DNA of 64,000 bases from an uncultured Lewinella sp. (GTDB lineage: Bacteria; Bacteroidota; Bacteroidia; Chitinophagales; Saprospiraceae), in the NCBI GenBank assembly GCA_937873655.1, contig CALMYQ010000047.1, forward strand, positions 1 through 64,000, in the 5' to 3' direction. Of this stretch, positions 59,831 to 64,000 are shown piece by piece. A program made the translations under genes and the position numbers. Within the stretch, counting starts at the first letter, position 1; the number at the start of each line of letters is the position of its first letter. The notes under the pieces were generated by a model. The model had not been told where the DNA came from and did not search any database. It saw only the letters and a list, made by a program, of their open reading frames with translations.

Positions 59831-60652
59831 CTATACTTCAATTAAAGAAGTTGCTTCTACTGATGCGATGGATCTTTGCAGGAACATCGGCAGGATGACC
59901 TCGTGGGTCAGTGCGATCTTGTCCGAATCGTGCAGGTGGTCGATCATCCGCAGGTATTTCTCCTGACCGTGTTCTTCAACGATGGCCTTACGCCTTTCCG
60001 GATCCAGAAAATGCTTCAACATACCGTCCGGGTCGGCTTCCGGGTGGAATTGCACGCCGATCAGCTCCTGTGAGAACCGGATGCCCATGATGGCGCGCTC
60101 CAGCGGCACATGCGGCCTGATCTTTTCCAATGCCAATATCTCGGCGCCCAGTTCCCGCAGCCGGTTGGCTTTGGGCTGGATCACCTGGTAATGCCGAAAG
60201 TCTGCGATAAAGAAAGGGTTGGGCAATCCCTCGAACAGCGGTTCGTGAACGCCTTCTCCGGCCATATGGACGGGGAAGGTGCCGAAAGCCATCGACTTCC
60301 GCGGCTTGACCTCTGCAAGCCTGAAATGGATGCAGGCCATCTGGAAGGAATGGCAGATGAAGAAGCCGTATTTCCGGGGATTGCCGGGTTGGGCGTTCCA
60401 GTCCCAAAGGCTCTCCAGCCATTCATAATATTTCTCATCCCATACGCCGTCGCCTACGCGCGGGTCGCCGGGGCCTCCGGTTGAAATGTAAATATCGAAA
60501 CTCAGGTCCGGTACTTCGGCCTTGCCCCGTACGTCAAAAACCTCCCATTCGAGCTTGTGCGAAAAACGCGCGACCAACTCGTTGATGCAGCGCATCCCCT
60601 GGTTGGGCGTGCCGTCGTACAGATCCAGAATGGCCAGTCTTACAGTGCTCAT
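59831..60652 (-). CDS. Class I glutamine amidotransferase-like protein
   Basis: 273 residues. The nucleophile is C100 in FFICHSFQMACIHF, and GVQFHPEAD near 200 gives the His and Glu of the triad; STGGPGDPRVGDG is the oxyanion loop. It resembles the GuaA glutaminase domain but stands alone, with a C-terminal extension. In Bacteroidota such genes often accompany carboxylate-amine ligases, none of which is visible here. The amide acceptor is unknown. Confidence 0.85.
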   Translation of the reverse strand: MSTVRLAILDLYDGTPNQGMRCINELVARFSHKLEWEVFDVRGKAEVPDLSFDIYISTGGPGDPRVGDGVWDEKYYEWLESLWDWNAQPGNPRKYGFFICHSFQMACIHFRLAEVKPRKSMAFGTFPVHMAGEGVHEPLFEGLPNPFFIADFRHYQVIQPKANRLRELGAEILALEKIRPHVPLERAIMGIRFSQELIGVQFHPEADPDGMLKHFLDPERRKAIVEEHGQEKYLRMIDHLHDSDKIALTHEVILPMFLQRSIASVEATSLIEV

Positions 60653-60725
60653 GATCGCTCAAAATTACAAATCCTTATACCCCATAATACTCGGGATGAA
60701 AGGATTAAGTTCCGTAAATGCTCGG

Positions 60726-60747
60726 GGTTGTCCGTTGAAGGACAACC
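60726..60747. other. Perfect 8-bp hairpin
   Basis: GGTTGTCC (60726-60733), six-base loop, GGACAACC (60740-60747), downstream of the PorT-like gene. Without a T run on the relevant strand it is not a classical terminator. Confidence 0.4.
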
Positions 60748-60866
60748 GGGTGCTCTGGTACCTTTTTAACGTTTAGACGCAAAAATGTTTCAATCGATAC
60801 TTTTTGCCGCCCGGAACGTCGTCGATATGGGTTTGCCGTTTAAAGATGCTATGTTCGCTCCCTTAA

Positions 60867-61604
60867 TTAAAACATCACGCCGAGGCGCAGGGTTATTCCG
60901 TAAACCGAAGCTTTTGAATCTTCTTTTTTCGAAAGGCCCGGGCTGTTGGGATCCGGGTAATAAACCTTGTCCTTGTCGTCATCCGTGGCATCTGTGAAAC
61001 CGATCTGGAAAGCGGCTCCGACCACGAGGCTGGTGTTTTCGGAGATGCTGTATTCAGCGCCGGCGCCGATGCCCCACGACAGGTTGAGGCCGTTGACTTC
61101 CTTGCGGATATTGTATTTATCCTCGCCGTCCTGGATGCCTATGCCTTCCAGTTGGCCGCGTGCCTGCGACTTGATGCCGATGGTAATGGCCGGTTCGAAG
61201 TAGTATCGCCAATAGCCGAATTCGCGGGTTTTCAGCTTCAGCCCCGCAGGGATTTCAATGTATTGGATGTGATACCGGATCTTGGACATGGCGCCCAGGG
61301 AATCATAGGCGGGCGGCAGGTCCGAATTGGGAAGGTATTTCCCCGGATAATCATACAACAATCCGCCGCCGGCGTTGAAAAAGAAACCGATGCCCGATGT
61401 GAAGGCGTAATTTTCGCGGAAGTAATATTCACCTATCATCCCCAGTTTCAGCCCCAGATTGGTACCGCTGGTGTTAATGTGGTTGACCTTGGCGTTCATC
61501 CAGCCGAACGTCGGGCTTGCCTGAAATCCGAAGCGGATATCGTTTTGGGCCCGAAGGGAGAATGCCAGGGCAAAAAAGCAGGTGACTACGACAATTTTTT
61601 TCAT
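60867..61604 (-). CDS. PorT-family outer-membrane beta-barrel protein
   Basis: 245 residues from the ATG at 61604 (MKKIVVVTCFFALAFSLRAQ signal). Strand pattern and phrases such as FGFQASPTFGWMNAKV, LGLKLGMIGEYYF, YIEIPAGLKLKTRE and a C-terminal YGITLRLGVMF are typical of the PorT/OMP_b-brl_2 family. PorT itself takes part in T9SS biogenesis, but many paralogues exist, so the specific role is open. It is divergent from gldB. Confidence 0.85.
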   Translation of the reverse strand: MKKIVVVTCFFALAFSLRAQNDIRFGFQASPTFGWMNAKVNHINTSGTNLGLKLGMIGEYYFRENYAFTSGIGFFFNAGGGLLYDYPGKYLPNSDLPPAYDSLGAMSKIRYHIQYIEIPAGLKLKTREFGYWRYYFEPAITIGIKSQARGQLEGIGIQDGEDKYNIRKEVNGLNLSWGIGAGAEYSISENTSLVVGAAFQIGFTDATDDDKDKVYYPDPNSPGLSKKEDSKASVYGITLRLGVMF

Positions 61605-61697
61605 CAGTATCGTGTTTTGGTTTTTTGAACGATCCGGGTCGATTTCAGATCCGGCGCAAAAATAATTCAAAAAAGGACGTGAACCAGTAAAATAGGC

Positions 61698-62738
61698 ATG
61701 CAGAAAGCAGCATTTCTTTTCTTAATAACGGCAATACTGTTGTCGGGATGCACATCCGACCTCGAAAAAAAAGAAATTCCCGATGTTTCGGCCATCGATG
61801 CCCCTTTGCAGATTAACCGCTTTGAGCAGGATCTGTTCTCCCTGGATACCAATAATTTAAAAACAGGACTGGAAGGGCTGGAAGCCGAATATCCCGAATT
61901 CAGCGAGATCTATTTCAACGCGGTGCTGAGATCAAAAGATCCGGATTATGCGCCCGAAGGAAACGAAGCCTATGTCAGAACCTTCATTTCCGACCCCTCG
62001 GTCCGGCACCTCTATGACACTACACAGGTCGTATTCGGCAATATGGATGAGGTCAAAGCGGATTTCGTGCAGGCGCTCAAATACTTCCGGTATTGGTTCC
62101 CGGATGTACAGGCGCCGGAAAAGCTGACCACCTTTATTTCCTGGTTCGCCATGGGAGGGTTCATCTTTGGAGACAACGAACTGGCGGTCGGTCTCGACTT
62201 GTACCTCGGCGACACTTATCCCTATTGGCAGATCGATCCTTCCAATACGGCATTTTCGGCTTACCTGACCCGGACCTTCAACAAACAGCATATGGTGGTC
62301 AAATCCTTCCAGCCGCTGATCGATGACATGCTCGGCCGCCAACAGGGCGAACGGCTGCTGGATTTTATGATCCACAACGGCAAAAAACTATATGTGCTGG
62401 ACCTGATCGCCCCCAACACACCCGACAGCGTACGGCTGGAAATGACCGGTCTGCAGGTGGAATGGCTCAGGAACAATGAGCTGGAGATGTGGTCTCATTT
62501 TCTGCGCGAAGACCTCCTCTATTCCAACGACCTTTCGAAAATCCGCAAACTCATCGATTACAGCCCGAATTCACCGGGCATGCCGCCTGAAGCGCCGGGG
62601 CGTACCGCCAACTGGGTGGGCTGGCAGATCGTCAAAGCCTATATGCGATTGCATCCGGAAACTACCCCGCGGGAGCTGATCGGCCTAAAGGATGCCCAGG
62701 TCATTCTGGATGGATCAAAGTACAAACCCAGGCGGTAG
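61698..62738 (+). CDS. gldB: Gliding motility lipoprotein GldB
   Basis: 346 residues. Lipobox LLSGC (lipidated Cys18) and the GldB core with INRFEQDLFSLDT, KYFRYWFPDVQAPEKLTTFISW and ELAVGLDLYLGDTYPYW. GldB is needed for gliding and is an essential-like lipoprotein in many Bacteroidota, including non-gliders, probably linked to T9SS function. It converges with lgt three bases away. Confidence 0.9.
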   Translation: MQKAAFLFLITAILLSGCTSDLEKKEIPDVSAIDAPLQINRFEQDLFSLDTNNLKTGLEGLEAEYPEFSEIYFNAVLRSKDPDYAPEGNEAYVRTFISDPSVRHLYDTTQVVFGNMDEVKADFVQALKYFRYWFPDVQAPEKLTTFISWFAMGGFIFGDNELAVGLDLYLGDTYPYWQIDPSNTAFSAYLTRTFNKQHMVVKSFQPLIDDMLGRQQGERLLDFMIHNGKKLYVLDLIAPNTPDSVRLEMTGLQVEWLRNNELEMWSHFLREDLLYSNDLSKIRKLIDYSPNSPGMPPEAPGRTANWVGWQIVKAYMRLHPETTPRELIGLKDAQVILDGSKYKPRR

Positions 62739-62741
62739 TTT

Positions 62742-63941
62742 TCAGGACCTGCGCTGTTTCCACCGCCACCGGAAAAGGGCCAGGCAAATCAATCCTGTGG
62801 CGATAAAACCGAGTGCGATGATCTCCGCCTGCGTAAGGTTGAATAAATACTCGTACCGGTGGTTGACCCGGATCTTCTCGATGTAGTACCGCTCTATACC
62901 GTTCAATATAAGGTAAATGGAAAACAGCGCGCCGGGTATGACCAGTTTGCTGCGGAAGAACCACAGCAATCCGCCGATTGCGAATGCCATGATGGATTCG
63001 TATAACGGGGTTGGAAAAACAGGCGTGACCAGGTGGTTGCAATACCGGCCCTGGCAGCCTTCGATCAGTTGCCCGTCGTTGACCACATTGTGCGGATAAT
63101 CCATCGCCCACAGCCAATGAGGGAGCCAGGATAACCACGCCGGCGGTTGGCTCCAGTCGTAGGGCTGGCCGGTCAGTGCATGCGTGCCGGATACCGGGAT
63201 CCCCCAATCGCCGTCGCCGGAAAAATGGCAGCCCAGCCGTCCGATGCCGTAAGCAATGATCAGGGCGGGCGCAACGGCGTCCAGTACCGGAATGAGCGGT
63301 ATTTTCTTGCTGCGCAGGTAGAGGTAAACGCCGATAAATCCGCCGATCAGCCCGCCGTAAATGGCCAGCCCGCTGCCCGACAGAAAGGATTTCACCAGGT
63401 CCGTGACGGTCTTAGGCCAGTCTTCCATAACAGCGAAGAATTTGGCGCCGATGACCCCGCAAATGGCGGCTATGATGGTGATCTCGCTGATGCGGTCATG
63501 CGGGAAAACCTCAACGACCTCCGTTTTGGGTTGCGGCAGCTGCTTGCGGCGCGCATCGAAGTACTTCAACCCGCCGAATAATAAAGCGCCGGCAATACCC
63601 ATTACCAGGTTGCCTTCGAGCGACAGCAATACCCCCGATGCGTCGTCCTGCAGCTGGGTAAAATGCTGGAGGGCATAAACGAATTTATAACCCAGGATGA
63701 AACCGAAGAGCGCATTGGAGCCGATTTCCCACAAGCTCGCCGGTTGGCCGGTTGTTAGGCTGATCTTTTCAGGCTTGAAAACGCCCTCTTGCGCTTTGCG
63801 CTTTAACTCTTGCCGCAGCAGCCAGGCGGCGGCGAGAATGGCCATCACCAGGAATAGGCCAAAGGTTTTGAAGAGGCTGAGCCAGTTGTCTTTGGGCGTT
63901 CCCAGGAGGTCGTGAAACAGATAGGACAGATCAGGATACAT
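62742..63941 (-). CDS. lgt: Prolipoprotein diacylglyceryl transferase
   Basis: 399 residues, polytopic. The Lgt signature appears as YGIGRLGCHFSGDGDWG, the Bacteroidota form of the conserved GRxGN-type motif, with further conserved FPTPLYES and a GLIGGFIGVYLYLRSKK segment. Lgt attaches diacylglycerol to the lipobox cysteine, the first step for the many lipoproteins in this window. The protein is longer than E. coli Lgt owing to an N-terminal extension with an extra helix. Confidence 0.92.
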   Translation of the reverse strand: MYPDLSYLFHDLLGTPKDNWLSLFKTFGLFLVMAILAAAWLLRQELKRKAQEGVFKPEKISLTTGQPASLWEIGSNALFGFILGYKFVYALQHFTQLQDDASGVLLSLEGNLVMGIAGALLFGGLKYFDARRKQLPQPKTEVVEVFPHDRISEITIIAAICGVIGAKFFAVMEDWPKTVTDLVKSFLSGSGLAIYGGLIGGFIGVYLYLRSKKIPLIPVLDAVAPALIIAYGIGRLGCHFSGDGDWGIPVSGTHALTGQPYDWSQPPAWLSWLPHWLWAMDYPHNVVNDGQLIEGCQGRYCNHLVTPVFPTPLYESIMAFAIGGLLWFFRSKLVIPGALFSIYLILNGIERYYIEKIRVNHRYEYLFNLTQAEIIALGFIATGLICLALFRWRWKQRRS

Positions 63942-64000
63942 CGGCGGTGGTGGATTGTCGGGGTAAAAATAAGGAATGTAACGGTGGATTCCGAACCGGC

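Overview
The window is a piece of a Bacteroidota chromosome, probably from the class Saprospiria (the class is an inference). The evidence seen in the sequence is: type IX secretion (T9SS) C-terminal sorting domains on two surface proteins; a GldB-type gliding lipoprotein; PorT-like outer-membrane barrels; many lipoproteins with a lipobox cysteine; LytTR regulators; an HAD-first FadN-type beta-oxidation protein; and promoters of the Bacteroidota form TTTG...TAnnTTTG. Most genes are GC-rich, but several islets are clearly AT-rich. No rRNA, tRNA, CRISPR array, integrase or transposase gene is visible.

Layout. 1-9523: a sodium:solute symporter cut by the window edge, an OmpA-type lipoprotein, a YD-repeat lipoprotein, a serine hydrolase with a barrel protein, a membrane LytTR protein preceded by an unlisted 48-residue ORF, a mutarotase-like lipoprotein, a PPP-type phosphatase and a NarL response regulator. 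10063-14473: a T9SS-sorted beta-propeller protein and a TPR histidine kinase that could pair with the NarL regulator. 14635-19341: an antitoxin/PIN toxin pair, an RsmI-like methylase, nadA, a 6-bladed-propeller lipoprotein, a six-cysteine secreted peptide and a small HTH protein. 19505-28838: a LytTR response regulator, the fadN-like/thiolase beta-oxidation pair, a lone ModA, a TonB-domain protein, two thioredoxin-fold lipoproteins and an HExxH lipoprotein. 28844-30303: a split HipB-HipS-HipT module. 30552-36788: YgiQ, a SWIM/SNF2 helicase and MazEF. 36877-42911: a CE2-like esterase, a GH92-type glycosidase and PBP1C. 43329-48199: a barrel protein, a VWA/T9SS protein and a STAND ATPase-TPR gene broken by an in-frame TAG. 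48323-55700: a CapA-like protein, an M23 peptidase, alaS, an APH-RapZ fusion and a DUF4870 protein. 55751-63941: two small lipoproteins, lptB, barrels, a LysM glucosaminidase, rpmH, a class I amidotransferase, gldB and lgt.

How the genes fit together. Cell-envelope work dominates: peptidoglycan (PBP1C, M23, glucosaminidase), LPS and lipoprotein export (LptB, Lgt), surface display (T9SS cargo, GldB) and glycan breakdown (GH92 and CE2-like enzymes on divergent strands). Three toxin-antitoxin modules sit in AT-rich islets with no mobility genes.

The most notable points are: a GH92 enzyme with Gln where the family's Glu general acid normally sits; a RapZ RNA-binding domain fused to a sugar-kinase-like domain; a split hip operon with a HipB-like TACC-N8-GGTA operator; a STAND ATPase interrupted by one amber codon; and a rich intergenic repeat landscape. 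The last includes composite palindromic modules at gene 3' ends, locus-specific short tandem arrays that begin exactly at stop codons, and palindromes apparently inserted into such arrays. I did not find a clear multi-gene system that looks wholly new; the repeat landscape and the GH92 and RapZ variants are the best leads.
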